Shown: piece by piece, positions 34,434 to 43,457 of the stretch
How the letters are laid out: every line of letters begins with the position of its first letter
Position numbering within the stretch: position 1 is the first letter of the stretch
Assembly (NCBI GenBank): GCA_965218555.1
Contig: OZ244625.1
Location: 4,030,001 to 4,094,000 of the forward strand
DNA length: 64,000 nt
Source of the DNA: JAPPLB01 sp965218555
GTDB taxonomy: Bacteria; Acidobacteriota; Terriglobia; Bryobacterales; UBA6623
Reading direction: 5' to 3'
The notes under the pieces: model-generated
Databases searched by the model: none
The model's input: only the letters and a program-made list of their open reading frames with translations
Told to the model about the DNA's origin: nothing
Made by a program: the position numbers and the translations under genes

Positions 34434-37084
34434 AACCTTCTTTCTCCATTTCCCGCGATGGTGGTAATGGTGCCGGAGGAGTCCACCCTGCGAATGCGGT
34501 GGTTTTGCTGATCGGCGATATAGAGGTTGCCGGCCGCGTCCACGGCCACGCCTCTGGGGTTGTCTAACTGGGCCTCGACCGCCGGGCCGCCGTCCCCGGC
34601 GAAGCCCCGCTCACCGGTTCCGGCGACGGTAGAGATGGTGCCCGAAGAGTCCACTCTACGAATGCGGTGGTTGTTTTCATCGGCGATGTAGAGGTTGCCG
34701 GCCGTGTCCACGGCCACGTCAGAGGGGGCGTGTAACGCCGCCTTGATTGCCGGGCCGCCGTCCCCGGAGTAGCCCCACCGACCGATTCCGGCGATCGTAG
34801 TAATGGTGCCCGAGGGGTCCACCCTGCGTATGCTGCTATTGGTGGTAACGGCGATATACAGGTTGCCGGCCGCGTCCACCGCCACGCCTGCGGGACTGCC
34901 CAGCCGGGCCTGGATCGCCGGGCCTCCGTCCCCCAAAGCATCTCCCCCCCCGGCGAAGGTAGAGATGTTGCCGGAGGGATCCACCTTGCGAATGCGCTGG
35001 TTGCCAGAATCGGCGATGAAGAGGTTACCGGCCGCGTCCACGGCCACGTCAGAGGGGGAGGAGAGCCGGGCTTCGACCGCCGGGCCGCCGTCCCCGACAA
35101 AGCCCCGCTCACCGGTTCCGGCGAAGGTTGAGATAGTGCCCGACGAGTCCACCCTGCGAATGCAGTGGTTGAATAGATCGGCGATGTAGAGGTTGCCCGC
35201 GCCGTCTACCGCCACGTCATAGGGGGAGGATAGCCGGGCGTCGATCGCCGGGCCGCCGTCCCCGGTGTAGCCCTCCTCACCGCTTCCGGCGATCACGGTA
35301 ATGATGCCGGAGGGGTCCACCCTGCGGATGTGGCGGTTGCCCGTATCGGCGATGAAGAGGTTGCCGGCTGCGTCCACTGCCACGTCATTGGGGGCGTATA
35401 GCCGGGCCTCGACCGCAGGGCCGCCAGATCCGTCCTCGTCGTCCTCAGAGTCCTCCCCGCTCTCCGGGATGACAATAAACGTCACCGGGACTTTGACCGG
35501 CCAAGCGGTCGGCGGTGCGAAAGAGCTTCGGCGGCCACTCCCCGGTTTATCTTCCGTGATCGTGATCGTGCCCTCGAACGTGCCGGGCTCCATAGCCATC
35601 GGGTCCGCTCGAATCTCGATGATGTCGGTTTCTTCCATGGCGGAACCTTGATCGGGCGAGACCGACAGCCAGGGTTGATCCGTGGCGAGCTGGTAGTTCA
35701 GTATTCCCTCGCCGGCGTTGCGGACCTCGAGGATTTGCGGCGGCGGGACCTCGCCTTCCCGCGTGGTGATCAGGGAAGCGGGGATGCCGAAATGAGGCAC
35801 CTTGGCGGCGATCTCTGCCTCCACAACGGTCAGATTGACCCTCAATTGTCCTTGGGCACGCCCTGTATACGTGCGATGGTGGACATTGACGAAGTAAGGC
35901 CCCGGTCGAAGAGGCGGACTCGATTCCGGCGTGATGACGATCGACTTGTCGCGGGATGTCCCCCTGGACGAGTGCGCGCTCTCATATCGCACTATCCTGC
36001 TTGAGCTGTACACAGCGAACGGTTCGGAGCCATAGTTCGCGTGCAGGTCGATAACGCCGCGGCGGTTATCGGTTTCGAGATGAACCTCGAGTTTCGTGGC
36101 GCCCGGCGGCACGACGATCCAGTAGTCGCGGCCGGACCCAGAACTGGTTCCGAAGCGCATGGAAATCGGTTTCCCGGAAACGATCTTGCCCGACGTGAAA
36201 TTTCCCCAATCCATAAACAGGGCGGCGACCCGTTTAGGGGAGTCCATCAGTAGGGCTTTAGGGTTCTCGCTCCCGGATAAGTCCCCGAGCCAGGAAACGA
36301 ACTCCCAGCGCGGCCGTTGCGCCGTCAACCACACCGTGGAAGAGAGGTCATGATAGCCGCCATCGGAACCGGGCGGATCTACCGTGATTGCGGATCCACT
36401 GCCTCCCGTATCCAATACAACCTGCCTCCGGAAGTTCGCCGCGAGCGTGGGCCGCTCTTCGGAGACGGTGATGTCGTGCGTGTCGGCGCCGTCGTCGCTC
36501 CAGCCATCGAATACCAGCCGCTCGCCGTCTATACCGAAATAGGGCTGAATCACTCCTTCGTGTCCGGTATCCTCGCGAACCAGCAACCCCAGCGTATGCG
36601 TGCTTCCGGCTTCCCAAGCGAAATTGGCGGGCAGACTTCGCCTCCGGCCGTCCACCGCGATGGCGCTCCCTGGCACGTTCGTGTCGATCGTGGTGAGGAG
36701 CTGCCGGGTGAAAATGGCCTGCCTGCCGGTTCTACCCACATGGGGATTGGAAGCGCTGCCATTACCGGCAGCCCAACCTCGCCAACTTCCGAACGAAAAA
36801 CCTTCAGCGGGTTCAGCAAATACTTTGATGAAAGAGAAATGCGTGTAGAATCCGTCGGAGGAGGGAGGTTCCATCCTGACGGTCCCGCTCTCAGGAGGGT
36901 GCGCGAAGGACTCCTGCTTTGACTGCAGAGTGAAATTCGCTATGAAGACGGTGGTCTCCGAAGATGCCGTCACGGAATGGTTTTGCTCACCGCCGTCGCT
37001 CCACTTGGCGAATATGTATCGATAGGGGTCACCCACAAGCTTCTGGGGCGCTGGAACACCGATCGTGTGTTTGGAGCCGGGCGC
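34430..37084 (-). pseudogene. Stranded 3' part of the astacin gene: repeat, PPC, BACON-like and six NHL repeats
   Basis: In the same frame as, and directly following, the amber codon that ends the astacin reading frame. It continues the interrupted beta-repeat with APGSKHTIGV. Domains in order: two or three InlB/PEGA-like repeats (a later one reads FAWEAGSTHTLGL), a PPC-like jelly roll (DYWIVVPPGATKLEVHLE), a BACON/Ig-like segment (DQPWLSVSPDQGS), then six NHL repeats of about 56 residues (GPAVEARLYAPNDVAVDAAG... units) running to the stop. The best internal start (GTG 37036) lies mid-domain and has no signal peptide. I therefore read this as the severed C-terminal half of a protein of about 1178 residues, not as an independent gene. 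Readthrough would restore it. Confidence 0.72.
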
Positions 37085-37087
37085 CTA
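37085..37087 (-). other. In-frame amber (TAG) codon replacing a conserved Trp
   Basis: The reading is HRFD-stop-APGSKHTI. The next repeat of the same protein has FAWEAGSTHTL, with Trp at the aligned place, so a single TGG-to-TAG change explains the break. TAG is used as an ordinary terminator by several genes here (those ending at 821, 4295, 6336 and 14860), which argues against genome-wide recoding. Confidence 0.75.
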
Positions 37088-37966
37088 GTCGAAACGGTGC
37101 GGCGCGGTGTAGGTTTCTCCATCAACCTCGATCAGGAGACCCGCGGGATTCGTCGTGATCCTCGTTTCGGCAGGTGTTTTTCCGTAGAGCCTTTTGACGC
37201 CGTCGATATCTCCGGCGGATAGCGCTCCTGATCCGCAGGGTATGCCGGGTGGAATCGTCACCATGGTTTCAACACAGGGGTAATGCATGACCGAACCGTA
37301 ATCGTAGGGTCCGCTGTCCAATCCGCGAGCGCCACTTGGCCCGCCGCTGACTGGCGCTACCCAGATATGCCGTCCCCGATCGTTTCGTTGTTGCTCATGC
37401 CAGAGGCCAACTACGTGGCCGATCTCGTGAATGACTACGCCCAGGCCGCAGTTGTCGCCGAGGTAGATATCTGACCACCGTAATTCGTAGCTGAAGTTCC
37501 CTAAGATCGCCAAGCATAATCCTCTTCCTCCGCTTGGCCTGAAGCGGACCCAACGAGTTTGATCGGTTCTTTCAATGAGTCGGATGGGGGTGTTTTCCTC
37601 CCAATGCCGGATCGCCTCGGGGACATGCGGGTTGGTGAGATTGGGATCGATGGTGTAGGGAATAACGCCGCGGGGCCAGAGTTCTTGCTTGTCGGACACC
37701 GAAGATAGTTTGGTTTGGCTGTCACGTGCACCGGCAAGCATCGGCCCGCTAGCCGGGCTCAGCTCCTCGGGAGTGCCGAGGATGATGTCGCCGTCCCAGA
37801 CTGCGAGTCCGTCGATGACCTCATAGGTGACGACTTGGCCCCGGTAGACTCCGGTACGAATGTCGCGGGAAACGGGGTCAAACTGTTGGGCGGATGCGAT
37901 ATCCGTTGCGGCCACCGCGGCTGCCAGGGCAAGGACCGAACAAATAATTCTCAAGGTAGAACCCAC
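37088..37966 (-). CDS. Astacin-like (M12A) zinc metalloprotease, ends at the amber codon
   Basis: About 293 residues from GTG 37966, which precedes the signal peptide (LRIICSVLALAAAVAATDIASA); TTG 37954 is an alternative. After a propeptide-like stretch, the catalytic domain begins near RGVIPYTIDPN. It carries the complete astacin zinc signature HEIGHVVGLWHEQQRNDR and the Met-turn YGSVMHYP, so the peptidase domain is intact. The frame runs on into the start of an InlB/PEGA-like repeat (ITTNPAGLLIEVDGETYTAPHRFD) and then meets TAG at 37085-37087. A truncated, secreted but active protease is plausible; the native product was probably much longer. Confidence 0.8.
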
Positions 37967-38100
37967 ACCCTTTATCCCGAGACTAGAGTAACAAACCAGG
38001 ATTCTGGGGCCGATCAACACAGCTCCGCGATCTGGTTGTGGTGCCTCAACAGGTTGTTCCCGGTCAGGCGGATTCGGCTCATGGGCGGCAGTGTCCGAGA

Positions 38101-39339
38101 CTACGGCAGCAGCCAGGGACCGGGGTTTTCGATGTACTCCCGTAGCGTGCCGAGAAACCGCGCGGCAGGCGCGCCGTCGACCACGCGATGATCGAACGTC
38201 AGGCTTAACGGCAGCATTTCGCGGGCAACGATCTTGTCTTCCCGAACGACCGGTTCCGCCGTGATGCGACCCACGCCGAGAATGGCGGCCTGGGGCAGGT
38301 TGATGATCGGCGTGAACGTGTCGACTCCGAAGCCGCCAAGATTGGTGATCGTGAACGTTCCTCCTTGCATCTGCCAGGCATGCAAGCTGCCCTCGCGGGC
38401 TTGTTTCGTAAGTTGCCGCGTCTCCGCCGCTACCTGCCGCAATGATTTCCCGGTCACATCTTGGACCATGGGCACCAGCAGACCGGCGTCCGAATCGACG
38501 GCAAAGCCGATATTGTATTGATCGGGCATGAAGATGCCGTCGTCTCGCCATTGGCCGCTCATCTGTCGATGGTCTTGCAGGGCCATGGCTGAGAGCTTGA
38601 TCAGGAAGTCGGTGTACCCGGGAACGGGGCCGGCCTCGATCGCTTCTTCCTTGAAGCGGCGCCGCAAGTTGACCAGGCCGCTGGCATCCGCCTTCGTCGT
38701 GAGCGTTGCCGGCGCCGCTTGGCGAACACCCGCCAGCATCCGCTCGGCGATGGTTCGGCGGATGGCGCTGATCGGCGCCAACTGACCAGCGGGAGCCGCC
38801 GGTTCGCGCTGCGAGACCATGCTGCTCGACGCCGCGGCGGCCGCCTTGCGAATGTCGCTCTCCTGGATGCGTCCGTTGCGGCCGCTGCCCGCAACCCTCG
38901 TCCAGTCGACACCCAATTCGCGGGCGATTCGCTTTGCCCGCGGGCTGATGGCGACACGCGGCGTTTTCTGTGGCTTTGCCGACTCCACGGTGACGGCCTC
39001 GTCGGCTCGAACTTGTGCCTCCTGCTTGGGCGCGCTACCGGGCTCTGTCTCGGGCGTCGGGTCGCGGCGGGCGGCTTCAAACGGTGCGGCCTCAGCTTCT
39101 TCGACCAGATAGGCCAGCAACTGTCCGACCACGACTTCATCGCCCGGCTTGGGGGCGTCAGGAGGAATTCGCAGGATGCCTGCGTCAAAAGACTCTACTT
39201 CCTGATCCGCCTTTTCGCCTTCCAGGACGAAGACCATATCGCCGGCGCTGACTCGCTGGCCGTCTTTCTTCAGCCACTCGCCAAAATGTCCCTTGTCCAT
39301 CGACCAGCCGAGCCGCGGGACGACAATCTCGATCGCCAT
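38101..39339 (-). CDS. Dihydrolipoamide acyltransferase (E2) of a 2-oxoacid dehydrogenase complex
   Basis: 412 residues. The N-terminal lipoyl domain (1-75) has the lipoylated Lys in EGEKADQEV (K43). It is followed by an Ala/Pro/Glu linker, an E1/E3-binding domain (about 135-170; ISPRAKRIARELGVDW, GSGRNGRIQESDI) and the acyltransferase domain with the catalytic DHRVVDG near the C-terminus. The E1 gene lies 6 bp upstream on the same strand, forming an operon. No E3 (lipoamide dehydrogenase) is in the window, so it must be shared from elsewhere. The substrate (pyruvate, acetoin or branched chain) cannot be fixed from this sequence; an acetoin-type system is possible. Confidence 0.9.
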   Translation of the reverse strand: MAIEIVVPRLGWSMDKGHFGEWLKKDGQRVSAGDMVFVLEGEKADQEVESFDAGILRIPPDAPKPGDEVVVGQLLAYLVEEAEAAPFEAARRDPTPETEPGSAPKQEAQVRADEAVTVESAKPQKTPRVAISPRAKRIARELGVDWTRVAGSGRNGRIQESDIRKAAAAASSSMVSQREPAAPAGQLAPISAIRRTIAERMLAGVRQAAPATLTTKADASGLVNLRRRFKEEAIEAGPVPGYTDFLIKLSAMALQDHRQMSGQWRDDGIFMPDQYNIGFAVDSDAGLLVPMVQDVTGKSLRQVAAETRQLTKQAREGSLHAWQMQGGTFTITNLGGFGVDTFTPIINLPQAAILGVGRITAEPVVREDKIVAREMLPLSLTFDHRVVDGAPAARFLGTLREYIENPGPWLLP

Positions 39340-39345
39340 GGGGTC

Positions 39346-41343
39346 TTAGTCTTCCAATAGCTGCTGAACAGCTTGCACGATGTCTTCCACCTGGGGCACG
39401 ATCGCCTTCTCCAACGTCGGGCTGTAGGGAGTCGGTGTGAAAGAGCCGTTGAGGCGCTGGATGGGGGCGTCCAGGTCGTCGAAACCCTCCGCGGCGACGC
39501 GCGCCGCGATTTCGGCCCCGATACCGCATGGCTGGAACGCTTCATCGACAATCAACAGCCGGCCGGTCTTGGTCACCGATGCGAGGATCGTGCCGGTGTC
39601 CAGCGGCGAGACCGTGCGGGGGTCGATAATTTCCGCGGACACCCCCTCGGCCGCCAACTGCACGGCGGCCTTCTCGGCATGGCGCCGCATCAACGAAAGA
39701 GCCACGATCGTCACGTGCGTCCCCTCGCGCACCACCGCCGCTTTGCCGAACTCGATTTCGTAAGGCTCCTCCGGGACCGGGCCTTTGACGGCCATCAACT
39801 CGCGGTGCTCCAGGAACAGCACGGGGTCGCAGCAGCGCAGCGCCCGAGTGATCAAACCTTTCGCGTCGTAGGGAGTGGCGGGTATGACCACTCGCAGTCC
39901 CGGAATGTGCGTGTACACGGAGTGATAGCTGCCCGAATGGTGCGTTGCCGCCGAGTGCCCGATCCCGATGCAGCCGCGCAGGAGAACCGGCATTTTCAAC
40001 CGGCCGCTCGACATGTATTGCATCTTGGCGATCTGGTTGATCATCTCGCCGAACGCGTCGTTGATGAAATCGATGAACATGAAGTCGATCACCGGCCGCG
40101 TCCCGGTCATGGCCGCACCGCAGGCCAGTCCGACAAAACCGCGTTCACAGATCGGCGTGTCGCACAGGCGATCCGCACCGTATTTGTCATACAGCCCGAG
40201 TGTGGTTGTGAAGTTGCCGCCTCGCGCGCCGATCCCTTCTCCCATCACGAAAATGCGCGGGTCGTTTGCCATCTCGTGCGCGAGCGCTTCGAGCGTTGCC
40301 GCGACGAAGGTCGTTTCGCGCACGCCGGCCGGCGGTTCGTGACCGGCCGTGTGTCCGGCGGTTTCGGAATAGACGTGCGCCACCGCCGACTGCGCGTCGG
40401 GGAACGCAACGGCTTCCGCGAATCGGTGCGACTCGGCGATCAGCTCCTTGACCTCAGCGGCGACCGCGTCCAGCTCGGGCTCGGTGGCCGCGCCCGCATC
40501 GAGTATTTGATCCCGCAACCGCTCGATCGGACAGCGTTTCTTCCACTGGTCCACGTCATCGCGCGTCCGGTAGGTGAAGTCGCCCATGCCTTCGGCGTGA
40601 GCGCGCGTCCGGTACGTCTTGCACTCGATCAGTGTCGGGCCGCCCCCGTTGCGCGCGCGCTCGATGGCTTCGCCCGCAACACGATGGACCTCCGAGACAT
40701 CGTTGCCGTCCACCTCGAATCCCGGCAGGCCATAGTTCGCGGCGCGGCGTCCCACATCGGGAATGCCGCTGGAGTATTGAAAGGGCACTTCGGTGGCAAA
40801 CTGGTTGTTCTCGCATACGAACAGCACTGGCAAATTCCAGATGCCGGCCATGTTCAACCCCTCATGGAACGCGCCGTTGTTGACCGCGCCGTCACCGAAA
40901 AACGCCACCGCGACCTGGTCGGTCTTCTTGATCTTGAAGCTGTAGCCGCCGCCGCACCCCTGCAAGATGCACGGGCCCACGATGCCGCTGGTGCCCATCA
41001 ATCCGATCTCGGGCTTGAACAGGTGCATGCTGCCGCCGCGCCCGTGCGAGCACCCCGCCTCCCGGCCGTACAACTCCGCGATCAGTTCGCGCGGATGCAG
41101 CCCCTTGGCCAAGGCGTGTCCGTGACCGCGGTGCGTACTGAAGACGACGTCGTCTCGACGCAGATGCGCGCAAACTCCCGCCGCAATCGCCTCCTCGCCA
41201 ACGTAGGTATGACATGCCCCGTGCACCAGACCAAGCTGATGCGATTTCGCCAGCCGCTCTTCGCTCTGCCGAATCACTTGCATCGTGCGGTAGAGAGACA
41301 GCAGCGTCTCTTTGCCCGGCTCTGTCTTCGTGAGGGTGGCCAT
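39346..41343 (-). CDS. Fused alpha/beta thiamine-dependent dehydrogenase E1
   Basis: About 665 residues from ATG 41343, which has a GAGAAGAGA ribosome-binding site; an in-frame ATG lies 30 bp upstream. The first half (about 1-320) is the E1-alpha domain with the thiamine diphosphate motif GDGAVNNGAFHEGLNMAG...NN (split here) and SHGRGGSMHLF. The second half (about 340-665) is E1-beta, with GEGIGARGGNF, DFMFIDFINDAFGE, SYHSVYTHIPGLRVV and VDEAFQPCGIGAEI. The two subunits are normally separate genes; the single-chain form is known in several bacteria as a bifunctional subunit. It is co-transcribed with E2. Confidence 0.9.
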   Translation of the reverse strand: MATLTKTEPGKETLLSLYRTMQVIRQSEERLAKSHQLGLVHGACHTYVGEEAIAAGVCAHLRRDDVVFSTHRGHGHALAKGLHPRELIAELYGREAGCSHGRGGSMHLFKPEIGLMGTSGIVGPCILQGCGGGYSFKIKKTDQVAVAFFGDGAVNNGAFHEGLNMAGIWNLPVLFVCENNQFATEVPFQYSSGIPDVGRRAANYGLPGFEVDGNDVSEVHRVAGEAIERARNGGGPTLIECKTYRTRAHAEGMGDFTYRTRDDVDQWKKRCPIERLRDQILDAGAATEPELDAVAAEVKELIAESHRFAEAVAFPDAQSAVAHVYSETAGHTAGHEPPAGVRETTFVAATLEALAHEMANDPRIFVMGEGIGARGGNFTTTLGLYDKYGADRLCDTPICERGFVGLACGAAMTGTRPVIDFMFIDFINDAFGEMINQIAKMQYMSSGRLKMPVLLRGCIGIGHSAATHHSGSYHSVYTHIPGLRVVIPATPYDAKGLITRALRCCDPVLFLEHRELMAVKGPVPEEPYEIEFGKAAVVREGTHVTIVALSLMRRHAEKAAVQLAAEGVSAEIIDPRTVSPLDTGTILASVTKTGRLLIVDEAFQPCGIGAEIAARVAAEGFDDLDAPIQRLNGSFTPTPYSPTLEKAIVPQVEDIVQAVQQLLED

Positions 41344-42060
41344 GATCGCTTGATCTCTTCTCTCAGACGGCATCGGATCGCTGAACCACGGAGGCCGGAG
41401 GGGTCCGCGGATGCTTGATCGGGCCGGAAGAAGGGCCGTCCGGCGATGACCTTTTCAGCTTAGATGCGGGTGCATCCGGCTGCAACGAGTTCCTCGCGTC
41501 TGTCAACGCAATATAGAAAGTACCCCTGTTTGTGCAGTTTGTGCAATCTAGAACGTTCCCCTTTCTCAGCATGGGTTCATTTTGCGGCAGCCGCAGCGGA
41601 AGGAGCCCGGAGGGCGACGGGAGCTACGGCGAACGGCGCTCGTCGTGAGGCGGACCGAAAACGGCTGACGGTGCACGGACACTTGCTCAGGGGCAATATT
41701 TTTTGCCGGAAATTCCGGGCAATTCCGGGCAATTCCGGGCAATTCCGGGCAGGCAAGCCGTGACTGGGCGGCGGGCGCGGCGGTGCGGGCGGCGGTTTTT
41801 GGCTGTGCGATCCTTGCGTGCCCACGGCGAACCGAACGGCCATTCCGACACCTGATTTGCGACCAAGACGCGCCCTCGATGCGCCTGGGGCGAAGGTCAT
41901 CCGCCCGCAGCGCCCGCGCATCCTGTGCGGCTCTTTTCGACATGATTCCCGCCACCCTGTCGTCATACTAGGCAGGACGGGGCGGCTAAAACAAGACTGA
42001 AGGGCTTCAGTACCGTCGAGCCGAAGGGCAACGTTCTCGTTGGCTCACCAGGGGTATTTC
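41344..42060. other. Gene-free stretch with repetitive sequence
   Basis: About 700 bp without a credible gene. The reading frames on both strands are proline/arginine-rich and without family resemblance. It contains the 10-bp tandem array listed separately, and begins the degraded region that runs to about 43.6 kb. Confidence 0.5.
41711..41750. repeat. Tandem 10-bp repeat, four exact copies
   Basis: The unit AATTCCGGGC is repeated four times without a mismatch, directly preceded by GCCGGA, so that the left end also forms the palindrome CCGGAAATTCCGG. The unit is not a multiple of three, and no real gene spans it. Such arrays arise by slippage and are often polymorphic. Confidence 0.9.
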
Positions 42061-42318
42061 TCACATCGCGCCGACACGAGTTCCCCGCGTCGCAGCGTCT
42101 GACAGCGGCTTGCGTCCCGCCCGCCCGGCTTGGAGCAAACCAGCGGCGCCCCGCTGGCGATACTCACCCACCCAACGGCTCACACTTTGTTGTGCCGCTT
42201 TCACCTGTCGCGCCGCCGCGGACTGACTCCAGCCTTCGTCCACGACCAGCCGCACTGCCTCAAACCGCCGCTTCTGCAGAGCCTCAAAACCTCGTCTTAC
42301 ACCTCTCGGGTTCCCCAT
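42061..42318 (-). pseudogene. IS630-type transposase, N-terminal HTH remnant
   Basis: About 85 codons: MGNPRGVRRGFEALQKRR followed by a helix-turn-helix (VDEGWSQSAAARQVKAAQQS, VSRWVGEYRQRG) and LLQAGRAGRKPLSD, which match the winged-helix N-terminus of IS630-family transposases. The frame then ends, and no DDE catalytic domain follows, so only the DNA-binding head survives. No terminal inverted repeats were recognised. Confidence 0.7.
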
Positions 42319-42398
42319 GTCCATTAAGACGAGAAAACCCTCAAAGATTACCCTATATTATGCGGGAGTCAATAATAGCCAGTTCGGGAATCTCCCCT

Positions 42399-42432
42399 GG
42401 GGTGACGCGAACCTGGGGGTGACGCGAACCTG
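42399..42432. repeat. 17-bp exact tandem duplication
   Basis: GGGGTGACGCGAACCTG occurs twice back-to-back (42399-42415 and 42416-42432), exactly where the hsdR remnant begins. The shift of 17 bp puts the two copies in different frames. It may be a scar of the event that truncated hsdR. Confidence 0.85.
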
Positions 42433-42702
42433 ATTCGCCGCCTCATTACGGAGGAGATACCGGCCAAGGTTGCGGGGGACACCGCCTACCGCAATGCCCG
42501 GGAGAATTCCGACTGGCAGAATGCCCGGATCGAGCATGACGAAGCCCTGAGGCGCGGGATGACTGCCGTGCTCAACGACGACATGCAGCTCTTAAAGCAG
42601 TTCACAGACAACGAAGGGTTCCAGCGGTGGCTGACAGATACCGTCTTCAGACTGACCTATGCACCGCCGTGGGCCAGGAACCAAACGACGGTCCTGGATT
42701 AA
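42418..42702 (+). pseudogene. Type I restriction enzyme R subunit (HsdR), C-terminal remnant
   Basis: About 94 codons without a proper start. The translation includes LIRRLITEEIPAKVAGD, NARENSDWQNARIEHDEAL, MTAVLNDDMQLLKQFTDNE and GFQRWLTDTVFRLTY, ending NQTTVLD. This is the familiar extreme C-terminus of HsdR translocase subunits, which binds the rest of the complex. Nothing upstream continues the frame, and no hsdM or hsdS is nearby, so it is a leftover of a lost restriction system. Confidence 0.75.
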
Positions 42703-42966
42703 CAGCGCTGCTCCTCACGGCTGCTCGGACATCCAGGAGCGGTAAATGCCACTCTCTGTTCACGACGAAGGGAGCAATGAGCTCCTCGAGGAACAATTGA
42801 AGGTCTTGCCCGGGACCGAGACTCGGACCGCCCACCATTTCATTGCAAGATGTTACGAGCATCCGCCCGCGTGGGGAATGACAGGAGCATTCCGGCCCGG
42901 CGAGAACGTCATCGACAAACACTTGCATCCGAGGGGAGCCGGCGACTCGCTTCCGACCATCGGGAG

Positions 42967-43341
42967 TTACTCGTGCCGCAAGGACGTCATCGGATCGACC
43001 CGGGTGACTCGCCGTGCAGGAAGGTAACACGCTAGCAGCGAGACGAGCATGAGAACGGCCGCGACTCAGACGTACGTCAAGGTGTCCGTCGGAGAGATGC
43101 CATAGAGAAGCTCCGCGAGCACCCGGGCTGAGAAGACGGCGGCGCTCACTGCTGTCGCCAAACCCAGCGCCGTCAGTTTCAGGCCGTCGCCCATGACTTG
43201 CCTGAGAACGGTGGACCTTTGGGCGCCCAGCGCCATGCACAATCCGATTTCGCGAGAGCGGCGGCTGACCATGAAGCGCAATACGCCGTAGAGTCCGACC
43301 GACGCCAGCAAGAGCGCCAGAATGCCAAAGGCTCCCAACAA
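42967..43341 (-). pseudogene. ADOP/MacB-type ABC transporter permease, C-terminal remnant with in-frame stop
   Basis: FtsX-like permease tail: FGILALLLASVGLYGVLRFM, VSRRSREIGLCMALGAQRS, VLAELLYGISPTDTLTYV, then TGA (43066-43068), and in the same frame VAAVLMLVSLLACYLPARR and VTRVDPMTSLRHE before the normal stop at 42967. Both the missing front and the internal stop show that it is dead. Acidobacterial duplicated orphan permeases have this C-terminus. The upstream break lies where the LRR-associated repeat begins. Confidence 0.78.
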
Positions 43342-43457
43342 TGCGGTGCAGAAACACGGTTACGCGTATTCCTGCTTGGCGGCGCGTTCCTTCGATGGTG
43401 ACCTCCCCGACCAGCCGGTATTCCCCGGAGCGGGCCGACGTGTAGGCGCACAGCCCG

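Noticed and set aside
34430..37036. NHL-repeat protein as an independent gene starting at GTG 37036
   Set aside because: That start lies in the middle of a beta-repeat whose first half is in the upstream frame; there is no signal peptide, although the domains are of a secreted type.
39373..41418. 681-residue rightward frame opposite the E1 gene, and similar antisense frames at 4609-6318 and 20134-22305
   Set aside because: They mirror well-supported genes in high-GC DNA, have no domain resemblance and carry arginine/histidine-rich antisense composition.
41566..41966. Two overlapping leftward frames of about 129 codons across the 10-bp tandem array
   Set aside because: Proline/arginine-rich, in competing frames, and they run through a non-triplet tandem repeat; no family resemblance.
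43066..43068. In-frame TGA in the permease fragment as a selenocysteine codon
   Set aside because: The aligned position in ADOP permeases is a plain hydrophobic or Ala residue, the gene is truncated at its front, and no selenocysteine insertion hairpin or machinery was recognised.
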